A DNA stretch of 64,000 bases, taken from the NCBI RefSeq assembly GCF_019429335.1, contig NZ_JAHYJB010000004.1, forward strand, positions 49,632 through 113,631, read 5' to 3'. The notes beneath the pieces were generated by a model. That model searched no databases. It saw only the letters and a list, made by a program, of their open reading frames with translations, and was not told the origin of the DNA. Shown here piece by piece: positions 16,684 through 25,059 of this stretch (the stretch's first letter is position 1; each line of letters starts with the position of its first letter). Origin of the DNA: Sulfurimonas sp. Its GTDB lineage: Bacteria > Campylobacterota > Campylobacteria > Campylobacterales > Sulfurimonadaceae. The translations under genes were made by a program, and so were the position numbers.

Positions 16684-19404
16684 TTATTTCAACTCGCTCC
16701 AGTTGTCTCCGATGTTCATACTCGCTTTTAGAGGGATGTTTAACTCCATTATGCTCTGCATAATCTCTTTAAATCTATTGCCAAGAGCTTCAGCCTCAGC
16801 CTCATCAACCTCAAAAATAAGCTCATCGTGTATCTGAAGAAGCATCTTTGCATTTAGTCTCTCATCTTCAATCACTCTATGAATTTTATTCATGCTCAGT
16901 TTTATAAGATCCGACGCACTCCCTTGAAATACCGTATTTACAGACTCTCTCTCATATGCGGCTCTAAACATAGGAGCGGCATTTTCATAGTCAAAATACC
17001 TTCTGCGCCCAAGCAGCGTCTCAACATAGCCAGCCTCTTTTGAGTCATCTACGATTGAGCGGAAGTATGCTCTGACCGTTGGAAAACTGTTGAAATATTT
17101 ATCGATTATCTCTTTTGCTTCTTTGGTAGTTATCCCAAGCGTATCTGATAGTTTTTTCTGCCCCATGCCATAGAGAAGTCCAAAATTGACAGTTTTTGCA
17201 ATGTTTCTTTTTGAATCCGCCTCATCTTCGCCAAAAAGAGCTACGGCAGTTTGACGGTGGATATCTTTATCACTCTTAAACGCATCTACCAAAACTTTGT
17301 CCTTAGTAAAATGCGCAAGAAGTCTAAGCTCAATCTGAGAGTAGTCTATACCGATAAGCTTTCTGCCCTTTGGCGCGACAAATGCCTCTCTTATTCTTGT
17401 TCCAAGCTTCGTTCTTGTAGGTATGTTTTGAAGATTTGGGTTTTTAGAACTCAATCTTCCTGTGGCAGTACCCGTCTGCACAAACGATGTGTGGATACGG
17501 CTCTCTTTATCTTCGCGGCTTAGCTTTAGAAGCGGTTCTATATATGTCGAGTAGAGCTTATAAACCTCTCTATACTCCAGAAGATGCGGAATAATCTCAT
17601 GTTCGCCCTTTAGTGAGCTTAGTACCTGCTCGTTGGTTGAGTAGCCTGTTTTTGTCTTTTTGCCGCTTGGAAGTCCAAGGTTTTCAAAAAGAATAACTCC
17701 GAGCTGCTGTGTGGAGTTTATGTTAAACTCGCACCCTGCAAGAGCGTAAATCTTCTTGGTCAAATCGCTTAGAGTCTCTTTTACTTCAACAAGAAACTTC
17801 TCTAAAAAAGAGCCGTTTATCTCTATTCCCTCTTGCTCCATTTTAAGAAGCGTTTTTATAAAAGGGAACTCCACATCCTCTGCCTCTTTTATAAGATGTG
17901 CGGCATTTTGAAGTTCTAATTTATCTAAAAAAAGATAGTAGAGTCTCAGTGTGATGTAAGCATCTTCTGCAGCATATTTGCATGCATCTTCAAGCTCTAC
18001 GGATGCAAAAGTTTCACCTTTTTTTACCGTATCTTTAAAAGCCACCATGTTGTGATTTAGATATTTATCTGCCAAGGTATCAAGAGAGATAGCGCTCTCA
18101 GGGTTTATAAGCCAGGCAAGAATCATCGAGTCGGCAAAAATATCCAACTTCTCATCATTTAAAAATCTAGCAACAAAATGCAAATCAAACTTTATATTAT
18201 GCCCCACAACGCGAGAAGCAAATATTTTTTTTATGGCTTTTACGGCATCGTTATGGCTTATCTGCTCTGCAACACCGAGGTAAAAGTGGGCAATAGGAAC
18301 ATAATACGCCTCCTCACCGTTAAAACAAAAACTAAAGCCTACAAGAGAGTCATTATAGTAATCAAGTCCCGTTGTTTCCGTATCAAACGCAACTATCGTA
18401 TCGACAGAAAGAGAGTTTAAAATGGTGTGCAGCTCTTTTGCGTCTGTAATAAGCACTGTTTTAAAACTCAGTTTTTTATTGCTTTGTATCTCATTCTCAA
18501 CTTTTTTAACCGCTTCTTGACGCACCTCATGGCTAACCATGTTTTTTGCATGAAGAGTTCTTAAAACAGCGTTTTGTTCATACTTTACAAGTTCGTCGTA
18601 GATATTTAAAAATGGATGCTCTACATCCATTTTATACTCTTCAAAATCAAAACTCTCAAGAACATCATCTCTCAATGTTACAAGCTCTTTTGACATGTAG
18701 GCTACATCTTTTGATTCAAGGAGCTTTTTTTGTATTCCAGCCGGCTTAATACTCTCTATATTTGCATAAATATTATCCAAACATCCATACTCTACCAAAA
18801 GCTTCTCTGCCCCTACTTTACCGATACCTTTAACACCTGGAATATTGTCCGCAGAATCGCCTAAAATGGCCTGATAATCTATAAACTGTTTTGGAGCAAT
18901 GCCGTACTTTTTAAAGCAGCCATCTTCATCCATCACCTGTTTTTTAATAGCATCTACTAAGACAACCTTACCGTCATCAATAAGCTGAAAAAGGTCTTTG
19001 TCATGAGAAACTACCCTTACGTTGTAACCGTTTTTTTTTGCAAAACGCACAACGGTAGCTATTATATCGTCAGCCTCAAATCCTACATGTCCGAGGGTTT
19101 TGTACCCCATCTTATCAATCCACTCTATGGCTATCGGAAGCTGCATAATGAGTTCCTCAGGCGGAGCGGTTCTGTGAGCCTTGTAGTTTGGGTCTATATT
19201 ATTTCTAAAACTGTTTCCCTTGGTGTCAATAGCAAAAACTATATAGTCGCTCTCATGCTGTTTTTGAAGAGTGGAGATAAAATTTATAAAGCCTGTCAGC
19301 AAGCCCGTAGGAAAGCCTTCGCTGTTTTTTAGGTGCTGTGGAAGAGCGTAAAAACTGCGAAAAAAGAAGCCAAAAGTGTCTATAACGGTGACAGTTTTGC
19401 TCAT
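16684..19404 (-). CDS. polA: DNA polymerase I
   Basis: A 906-residue family A polymerase for Okazaki-fragment maturation and repair. The N-terminal 5'-3' exonuclease is present (FFRSFYALP, GFEADDIIATV, GDSADNIPG). The 3'-5' proofreading domain appears intact: DTETTGLD, HNIKFDLHF and YAAEDAY carry the exo I-III acidic residues. The polymerase motifs A (IGIDYSQIELRLLAH), B (AKTVNFGLLYGMGQKK) and C (QIHDELIFEV) are present. It starts 2 bases after the HDOD gene stop and is probably co-transcribed with it. Confidence 0.98.
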   Translation of the reverse strand: MSKTVTVIDTFGFFFRSFYALPQHLKNSEGFPTGLLTGFINFISTLQKQHESDYIVFAIDTKGNSFRNNIDPNYKAHRTAPPEELIMQLPIAIEWIDKMGYKTLGHVGFEADDIIATVVRFAKKNGYNVRVVSHDKDLFQLIDDGKVVLVDAIKKQVMDEDGCFKKYGIAPKQFIDYQAILGDSADNIPGVKGIGKVGAEKLLVEYGCLDNIYANIESIKPAGIQKKLLESKDVAYMSKELVTLRDDVLESFDFEEYKMDVEHPFLNIYDELVKYEQNAVLRTLHAKNMVSHEVRQEAVKKVENEIQSNKKLSFKTVLITDAKELHTILNSLSVDTIVAFDTETTGLDYYNDSLVGFSFCFNGEEAYYVPIAHFYLGVAEQISHNDAVKAIKKIFASRVVGHNIKFDLHFVARFLNDEKLDIFADSMILAWLINPESAISLDTLADKYLNHNMVAFKDTVKKGETFASVELEDACKYAAEDAYITLRLYYLFLDKLELQNAAHLIKEAEDVEFPFIKTLLKMEQEGIEINGSFLEKFLVEVKETLSDLTKKIYALAGCEFNINSTQQLGVILFENLGLPSGKKTKTGYSTNEQVLSSLKGEHEIIPHLLEYREVYKLYSTYIEPLLKLSREDKESRIHTSFVQTGTATGRLSSKNPNLQNIPTRTKLGTRIREAFVAPKGRKLIGIDYSQIELRLLAHFTKDKVLVDAFKSDKDIHRQTAVALFGEDEADSKRNIAKTVNFGLLYGMGQKKLSDTLGITTKEAKEIIDKYFNSFPTVRAYFRSIVDDSKEAGYVETLLGRRRYFDYENAAPMFRAAYERESVNTVFQGSASDLIKLSMNKIHRVIEDERLNAKMLLQIHDELIFEVDEAEAEALGNRFKEIMQSIMELNIPLKASMNIGDNWSELK

Positions 19405-19406
19405 TA

Positions 19407-20237
19407 TCAGATTGATTCGAGCATATCGTTAACGCTGCTGTGTAAAAGTTCAACGTTATAGCCGGCATCCTCTGCTCTTTTTAATCCGAAATTTATAGAC
19501 ATCTCCGAGAGAGGCTTATTAACCGGTATTATCGTCTTTACAATATTTAAAGCCGTAGAGTACTCTATTATTTCGCTAGGAGCTGCAGTTGGGTTGTCAG
19601 AATACTTTATCATATCAATAAATTCGTCATCAAATCCCCAGTGTTTAAATACCAAAGCGGTAACTTCACCACTTGTAGCGTTTAAGTATGCTTTTTCAAC
19701 CATAGCAAGGTTGTTTGATGTCTCCACCTCGCTGGCAAAACTTATCGCTTCGTGATTTTGGATTACTTCGCTTGCTATTAGTATCTTGCCTGTCTCTTGT
19801 AAAAATGCGGCCAAATAGAGCTTTTCAGCCTTTTGTCTGTCTATTTTTTTATACCACTTGAGAACTAGTGCGGCTTGGAGCGAGGAGATATGGGCAAACT
19901 CTTCTGAACTGACACCATAAGGCTGCATATCAACATTTAAAAGATTTTTAATTGAATTTCCTATCGCAATAGAGCGAGTCATGCTCATCCCAAAAAGACC
20001 TACGGCCTGAGCGGCATTTTTTATCTCATGCCCAAATCCATAAAGAGGAGAGTTGGCAATTTTTAAAATGTTCGCGATAATCATTGGATCATTTTCGATA
20101 GCGCTTGCCATATCTTTTATAGTCGAATTTTCATCCGCATAAATCTTGCTTATTTTTAGAATAGTCGTCGAGAGCGGTGGAAGAGACTTTATGTTATCAA
20201 TAATTGAACTTTTCAAAGTTGATACCTTTTTTAACAC
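19407..20237 (-). CDS. HDOD-domain protein
   Basis: A 276-residue HDOD protein, the non-catalytic relative of HD phosphohydrolases, usually a signalling scaffold in chemotaxis, motility or c-di-GMP networks. Typical opening: LPPLSTTILKISKIYAD, then NDPMIIANILKIANSPLYG, GMSMTRSIAIG and an HD-like helix LAAFLQETGKI. No extra effector domain is attached. It lies between a DsbD_2-family membrane protein gene and polA on the same strand. Confidence 0.9.
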   Translation of the reverse strand: MLKKVSTLKSSIIDNIKSLPPLSTTILKISKIYADENSTIKDMASAIENDPMIIANILKIANSPLYGFGHEIKNAAQAVGLFGMSMTRSIAIGNSIKNLLNVDMQPYGVSSEEFAHISSLQAALVLKWYKKIDRQKAEKLYLAAFLQETGKILIASEVIQNHEAISFASEVETSNNLAMVEKAYLNATSGEVTALVFKHWGFDDEFIDMIKYSDNPTAAPSEIIEYSTALNIVKTIIPVNKPLSEMSINFGLKRAEDAGYNVELLHSSVNDMLESI

Positions 20238-20263
20238 TTATTATAGCAGTTTAAATATAAAAT

Positions 20264-20977
20264 TTATTTAGTGTGGCACTCTGTCAATGTTTTTTCAGCT
20301 CTAGTTATGTAATCATAACCGTTATATATCGTATATGTGCCGTAGAGAACAACTGCAAATGAGGAGAGGCTCATCATCATATTTCTAAAATTTGTTGCGC
20401 TTGAGAGTGATGCCAAAAAGCCAAGTCCAAACATTGCAGGGATAGTGCTAAGACCAAATATTGCCATAACCAAAGCGCCATAGAGCGGGCTTGCGGTACT
20501 TGCCGCCGTTATGGCAAAAAAGTAGACAAATCCGCAAGGCAAAAGACCGTTTAACATCCCAAGAGAGAAAAAACTAAAATTTGATTTTGAATTTAGCACT
20601 TTCTTAAAAAGATTTTTATACATTGGCGATGAAGAGAATGAGTGCTCTATTAGAGTTAAAAATTTTATCTTTCCCATAAGAGAGAGACCTGCTAAAACCA
20701 TTGCAACCCCAGCCACAACCAGCAGTACACCGTTTGCCGTGTTGCTAAAAGTAACTACCCCGCCAAGAGCCCCAAATATCGCTCCGAGAATCGAGTAGGT
20801 AAACACTCTGCCAAGTGAGTAGAGCAGATGCGCAGTGCTTTGTGATACTTTAGAGCTTTTAGGCTCAATCTTGATAGTTGAGTATGCCAAAACTATGCCG
20901 CCACACATCCCTATACAGTGGCCGAATGAGCCAAGAAAAGCAATGGTAATAATGGTTATAATATTTACACTTTCCAT
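20264..20977 (-). CDS. DsbD_2/TauE-SafE-type membrane protein, likely copper handling
   Basis: A 237-residue polytopic inner-membrane protein (about six helices) of the DsbD_2 group. The marker motifs are GHCIGMCGG near the N-terminus and GLLPCGFVY in the middle, Cys/Met-rich pairs typical of metal or reductant transporters used in cytochrome oxidase and copper-enzyme maturation. It begins 8 bases after the NosL-like gene, so the two are one operon. A role in copper supply is inferred from the motifs and this neighbour. Confidence 0.82.
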   Translation of the reverse strand: MESVNIITIITIAFLGSFGHCIGMCGGIVLAYSTIKIEPKSSKVSQSTAHLLYSLGRVFTYSILGAIFGALGGVVTFSNTANGVLLVVAGVAMVLAGLSLMGKIKFLTLIEHSFSSSPMYKNLFKKVLNSKSNFSFFSLGMLNGLLPCGFVYFFAITAASTASPLYGALVMAIFGLSTIPAMFGLGFLASLSSATNFRNMMMSLSSFAVVLYGTYTIYNGYDYITRAEKTLTECHTK

Positions 20978-20985
20978 ATTGGCTG

Positions 20986-21498
20986 TTAATTTCCTAAAAG
21001 TTGTTTTCGTATCATAGGATTGCGCAGAGTCTCTCCCCTTAACATCTTCAATCTCATAGTCTCAAAGTCCACATATTCATCACTCTTTTTTTCATATGCA
21101 CCAAATCCGTATCCCATCGGCGTTTCGTCACGCAGGGAGTAAAAAGCCTCTCTTGCATCTATCCACTTTTTTGTGTCTCTGCTCATAACCCAGATTTTAG
21201 CACTCCCTCTAAACTCTTTGTCCTCAAGCCACTTTACAAATCCCCCATGGTCGTGAAAAAACCAGCTCTTTCCGCTCTTTGTAATAACCTGAGAAGCATC
21301 TCTTAAATCATCAATAACCATTCCGCAGTCGCTGTCTTGATAAATGCCCGCTTCCATCTCAATTGGTTGCTGATTTCTATTTCCGTCCTTTACAACAACC
21401 ATTTTTTTTGTATTAGCCAATGATAAAAAAAGCGCAACAACTGCTCCCGTAAACAACAAAACTATAAATAGCGGTAAAATTTTTTTAAACATTTCCAA
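20986..21498 (-). CDS. NosL-like copper-binding accessory protein
   Basis: A 170-residue protein with one N-terminal membrane anchor (about 5-27) and a NosL-type domain in the periplasm. Supporting motifs are SDCGMVI (Cys/Met copper-ligand region), FHDHGGFVKWLE, WVMSRDTKKWIDA, AFYS and TPMGYGFGA. NosL delivers copper to nitrous oxide reductase, but stand-alone relatives serve other copper enzymes. No nos genes are nearby; a DsbD_2-type transporter gene follows directly. Assignment to N2O reduction is therefore not made. Confidence 0.85.
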   Translation of the reverse strand: MEMFKKILPLFIVLLFTGAVVALFLSLANTKKMVVVKDGNRNQQPIEMEAGIYQDSDCGMVIDDLRDASQVITKSGKSWFFHDHGGFVKWLEDKEFRGSAKIWVMSRDTKKWIDAREAFYSLRDETPMGYGFGAYEKKSDEYVDFETMRLKMLRGETLRNPMIRKQLLGN

Positions 21499-21583
21499 AA
21501 AACCTTTTTTCTTTGATAAAGCAAATTTTTTAATATATTTGTTTGAATAATTAGTTATTAAATTATAATTTATCTATCTTAAA

Positions 21584-21601
21584 ATTTCTACATGTAGAAA
21601 T
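21584..21601. promoter_or_regulatory. Perfect 18-bp palindrome upstream of the NosL-like operon
   Basis: ATTTCTACATGTAGAAAT is a perfect palindrome, about 85 bases upstream of the nosL-like start in the only sizeable gap (21499-21678) of this region. Its position and symmetry suit a dimeric regulator. It also contains CTACATGTAG, a motif repeated through the window, so it may not be a dedicated operator. Confidence 0.4.
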
Positions 21602-21678
21602 AAAACTAAATATTGCCGACTAAAATTAGATCTATGTATATATTGACGTATTTTACACAATATAGTGTTACATTTGCA

Positions 21679-22158
21679 TTAGGATAGTCGCCTCCTCTCT
21701 CCTTTACCTAGATCATCATATAACAAAAATTTCACCAAATCATCCTTTATCTCTGGGCTTATAGTATCCCAAATCTTTTTTTTACTCTCATATCTTGGCA
21801 AATCCTCTTTTTTGCTCTTTGACAAATCGCGTATTATGTAGTGATAGCGAACTATCTCTTTTGTGTAGTCGCTGATAAAAGGCCAATCTTTTATTATCTC
21901 ATAACTTCTCTCTTCATGGTCGGTAAAACTATATTCGCCATGTTCCATATCCTCTTCATCCTTTTTATATGCAGTAAAAGGCTTGCCGATATCGTGCAAA
22001 AGAGCCGCGGCAAAAAATCTAAACTCACCGGCTTTTAATGTGTAGTAGAGAACCCTCAGTGTGTGAAGCAGGACTCCGTGCTTATGCCATTTGTTTTGGA
22101 CAAAAAAGAGCGACTCTAAAAAAGGTCTTGAAAAAATCGAGTTGTTAACTTTGTTCAT
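21679..22158 (-). CDS. HD-domain phosphohydrolase
   Basis: A 159-residue HD-superfamily metal-dependent phosphohydrolase. The metal motif is LLHDIGKP, preceded by a conserved His in HGVLLHTLRV and followed by HEERSYEII and VRYHY. The ATG at 22158 is chosen because it overlaps the Xer gene stop as ATGA; a start at 22185 would overlap by 31 bases. The substrate (nucleotide or tRNA end) cannot be told. It is translationally coupled to the upstream recombinase gene. Confidence 0.82.
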   Translation of the reverse strand: MNKVNNSIFSRPFLESLFFVQNKWHKHGVLLHTLRVLYYTLKAGEFRFFAAALLHDIGKPFTAYKKDEEDMEHGEYSFTDHEERSYEIIKDWPFISDYTKEIVRYHYIIRDLSKSKKEDLPRYESKKKIWDTISPEIKDDLVKFLLYDDLGKGERRRLS

Positions 22159-22982
22159 GCCGTCTCTTTTGCCATTGGATGACACACTTCAACAGTCTCT
22201 TTTAAGTCCTGCTTTTGAATGTGCGTATATATTTGAGTTGTCAGAAGCGAAGCATGCCCTAAAAGCTCCTGTACAACCCGCAAATCAGCTCCTCCTGATA
22301 TAAGGGAGGTAGCATAAGAGTGGCGAAGCACATGCGGAGAGACCCCAAGATACTTCTGCGTTATCTTGTATGCTGATATGCGGCTTAACTTACCGCCTTT
22401 ATAATTGCGCCAGACAAAATCTTTCTCTTTTGTCATCTCATCAAGATAGCTATCTATCGCTTTTTTTGCAACGGCAGCTATAGGAACGATACGCTCCTTT
22501 TCACCTTTTGCATGTCTTATGTGGAGCCACTCACCTTCAATATCTTCTCTCGCAAGCGCAAGACACTCGCTTATTCTTGTTCCGGTAGCATACAAAAAGA
22601 GTATAAGCGCATAGTCGCGAAGCCCAATCAAAGTACTTTTGTCTATCTGTTTTAGAGCATTTTGTATCTCTTGATATGATAGAAATTTTGGAAGCAGTTT
22701 GGGAATTTTTGAGAATTTTAGTTTAGTTTTTTCGCCTGAAAACTGATTTTTGTAGCAAAAATCAAAAAAGGCATTTACCGAAGAGAGTTTTCTGTTTAGT
22801 GTTCTTTTATTTTTGTACTGGCTTAGGGATGAGAACAGAGAAGCAGAATCAAGCTCTATAAGAGGCTTGCCAAGGATTGCCTCTAGTGATTTCAAATCAC
22901 TTCTGTATGCGCTTACGCTTTTTTTACCAAGAGCTCTTATAACAGTTATATACTCTATAAAAGCTTCCAGCTCGCCTGACAT
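22155..22982 (-). CDS. Xer-family tyrosine recombinase
   Basis: A 275-residue tyrosine recombinase with an N-terminal SAM-like core-binding domain (1-90) and a catalytic domain containing R in GTRISE, K in KGEKERIVP, H-x-x-R in HVLRHSYA, H in LLGHASL, and nucleophile Tyr in TQIYTHI. All catalytic residues are present. Length and lack of mobile-element neighbours favour a XerC/XerD-like housekeeping role (dimer resolution); I cannot tell XerC, XerD or another branch apart by eye. It sits between a BamB-like lipoprotein gene and an HD gene. Confidence 0.88.
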   Translation of the reverse strand: MSGELEAFIEYITVIRALGKKSVSAYRSDLKSLEAILGKPLIELDSASLFSSLSQYKNKRTLNRKLSSVNAFFDFCYKNQFSGEKTKLKFSKIPKLLPKFLSYQEIQNALKQIDKSTLIGLRDYALILFLYATGTRISECLALAREDIEGEWLHIRHAKGEKERIVPIAAVAKKAIDSYLDEMTKEKDFVWRNYKGGKLSRISAYKITQKYLGVSPHVLRHSYATSLISGGADLRVVQELLGHASLLTTQIYTHIQKQDLKETVEVCHPMAKETA

Positions 22983-22984
22983 TA

Positions 22985-23989
22985 CTACTCTACCGAGATA
23001 TACTCATCATGAACAAAAAAGATTTTTCCGTCAATATGCACATATCCACCATCAATATCCACTTCATACACCGTATATGTAAGCAAATCTTTTGAAATCT
23101 CAATAATGTAGCCCTCTTTTTCCAGAGCATAAAGCTTATCATTGCTTAATATCACTCCCAAAAAGTGTGCAAACGGAAATTTAAGCTTCGCATTCTGCCC
23201 AAGCTCTGGTGTCAAAGAGATTATCTCACCCTGTTTTGTAGCTATAAATATGCTTTTATCATCTGAGACAACGCCTCTAATGTCATGCGCAGATCTTATC
23301 TCTTCTTGTGCCAGAGAGAGTATCTTGTGACTTGTTGCTGCAATAATCTTATTATCTACTAAATCAAAATATATAATATTGTTAAAATGTTTTTCACTGC
23401 TGACTATTATTGTTCTTAACTTCTTTTTTGTTTTTGCGTTAATAATAACAACTTTTCCATCAAGTGTCGAAAAAATAACCAGATCATCTCTGAAGAAAGG
23501 CTTTATTATTTTTGAAGTAACAACTATCGGCGCATCTCCCTGCTCTTTTAAAAGGAGGTTTTTTTCTGCAATCGAGTAAAGGGCCATCTCGTTATCGGCA
23601 AACAGAACTGCCAATATATCGCCTTCAACAGAGGCTGAAGCTACCGTCTTTTTTAGACTGAAATTCTCAATTGATTTACTCTCTGAAACACTCTGAAGCG
23701 TTAAATTTCCGTCTATATCAGAACTTATAACCCATCCTGCGCTATATCCCAAAAGTTTTTTGCTCTCTGGAATAATCACATCAAAAACTTTTCCCTTTGC
23801 AAATACTTTTCTATCTTCAACAAGCGCAGCGTCTTGGGCGATTCCCTTGATTACTATCTCACTTCTTCCTGAATATTCCCACTCATCGGCCACATGCTGA
23901 GGCTTAAAAACCTCTTTTGAACCGCATCCGCTAAAAATAAGTGCCGTAAGTGAAATTAAAACTATTAATGAAAATTTCAAAATATTCAC
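22985..23989 (-). CDS. BamB-like beta-propeller lipoprotein
   Basis: A 334-residue lipoprotein: lipobox IFSGC puts the lipidated Cys at residue 22. The remainder is repeated beta-strand segments of PQQ/WD type (for example GWVISSDIDGNLTLQ, LVIFSTLDGKVVIINAKTKK, SIFIATKQGEIISL), as expected of an outer-membrane-attached propeller. The preceding gene is YfgM-like and overlaps it by an ATGA, the order of yfgM-bamB in gammaproteobacteria, which supports a BAM-complex or envelope quality role. Sequence similarity alone is weak. Confidence 0.65.
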   Translation of the reverse strand: MNILKFSLIVLISLTALIFSGCGSKEVFKPQHVADEWEYSGRSEIVIKGIAQDAALVEDRKVFAKGKVFDVIIPESKKLLGYSAGWVISSDIDGNLTLQSVSESKSIENFSLKKTVASASVEGDILAVLFADNEMALYSIAEKNLLLKEQGDAPIVVTSKIIKPFFRDDLVIFSTLDGKVVIINAKTKKKLRTIIVSSEKHFNNIIYFDLVDNKIIAATSHKILSLAQEEIRSAHDIRGVVSDDKSIFIATKQGEIISLTPELGQNAKLKFPFAHFLGVILSNDKLYALEKEGYIIEISKDLLTYTVYEVDIDGGYVHIDGKIFFVHDEYISVE

Positions 23990-24573
23990 TTTATTCCGTA
24001 ATGCATAAGGGCTTCTACAAGCTTGCCTAATGAAGAATCTTTTGAAACTTTTGAAAGTTTGTACCTAGCCTCTTCAATCTTATTTTCATTAAACAGCATT
24101 ACGGCACCCTGAACTAAAGCCAAATCTCTAAAAATTGCGTCCTGTTTTGAAGCATAGTTCTCTAATGATGAAGGATCCGTGGAGAGCTCATACGCAACCA
24201 AATCTCCAACAATAAGAGCTTTTGTGTTTTTAAGACTCTTTATCGCCTCTATATCTTTGTTTGCAACAGCCTGCGAAAAAACCCAAACATCATGAAGATT
24301 TGGACTAAGCGCTTTGAGTTCACTTAGTGCGCCTGCATTACTTGCATCCTTTTGAAGCGCTGAAAAAGCTGCATTCGCGGCTGCAATTTTGCTACTCTCA
24401 TTTGCATTATACACTATATTAGCAGCGACCAAAACGACAACCACAACCACGGAGCCTATCATTATTTTTTTATATTTTTTGATAAATCTCTCGGTCATTA
24501 CCGCTTTTTCAAAAAACTTCTCTTCGGAGTTCAACTCCTCTTTGACCATATTAATGTTCTCTTTTAAACTCAA
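23986..24573 (-). CDS. YfgM-like membrane-anchored protein
   Basis: A 195-residue protein with a short cytoplasmic N-terminus, one transmembrane helix (about 36-54, very Val-rich) and a helical periplasmic domain of TPR-like character (AAFSALQKDAS, ALVQGAVMLFNENK, ARYKLSKVS). YfgM proteins bind the Sec translocon and periplasmic chaperones. The stop overlaps the start of the BamB-like gene by 4 bases. Assigned from architecture and the yfgM-bamB pairing. Confidence 0.65.
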   Translation of the reverse strand: MSLKENINMVKEELNSEEKFFEKAVMTERFIKKYKKIMIGSVVVVVVLVAANIVYNANESSKIAAANAAFSALQKDASNAGALSELKALSPNLHDVWVFSQAVANKDIEAIKSLKNTKALIVGDLVAYELSTDPSSLENYASKQDAIFRDLALVQGAVMLFNENKIEEARYKLSKVSKDSSLGKLVEALMHYGIK

Positions 24574-24700
24574 AAATATTCCTTATTTCATATATATCAA
24601 TTCTAAAGTTCAAAATAATATCGCATATTTTGTTAAAGTTTCATCAAATAGATAGATTTTTTTTGTTACAATCTTACAAATTATTATATAGGATTGTTAT

Positions 24701-24991
24701 ATGCAAGTAGATAACGCGTTACTGGGCAGATTAGAAAAGTTATCATTTTTAAAAATTTCCGACGATAAAAGAGAAGAAATTGTAGCTCAACTATCGGAAA
24801 TAGTAAGCTTTGTAGATAACCTAAGCGAGTTAAATACCGACAGTGTTGACGAAAAATTTGCAATGAGCGATGATGCTACATTTTTAAGAGAAGATATTGT
24901 GTTTTGTGACTCTAAAATAAACGACACTATCCTAAAAAATGCTCCTCAAAGCGGTGATGGCTTCTTTATTGTTCCAAAAATCATAGAGTAG
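24701..24991 (+). CDS. gatC: Asp-tRNA(Asn)/Glu-tRNA(Gln) amidotransferase subunit C
   Basis: A 96-residue GatC, the small subunit that stabilises GatAB during transamidation of Glu-tRNA(Gln) and Asp-tRNA(Asn). Recognisable parts are LGRLEKLSFLKIS, LSEIVSFVDNLSELNT, the LREDIV turn and the C-terminal GDGFFIVPKIIE. SD AGGA precedes the ATG. gatA and gatB are not in the window. pilT follows 68 bases downstream on the same strand. Confidence 0.93.
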   Translation: MQVDNALLGRLEKLSFLKISDDKREEIVAQLSEIVSFVDNLSELNTDSVDEKFAMSDDATFLREDIVFCDSKINDTILKNAPQSGDGFFIVPKIIE

Positions 24992-25059
24992 CTGTTGCAT
25001 AATATAAAAACAGTGTTATAATTGAAACAAATGAATCTAAAGTACGAAGAGGTATTAAT

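Noticed and set aside
19028..19040. A9/T9 homopolymer in polA as a phase-variation tract
   Set aside because: It encodes in-frame Lys-Lys-Asn in a housekeeping gene and A-tracts of this size are common in such AT-rich coding sequence.
21499..21678. Possible small RNA or tRNA in the AT-rich gap upstream of the NosL-like gene
   Set aside because: No tRNA-like arms or conserved T-loop sequence; only a palindrome and A/T runs are visible.
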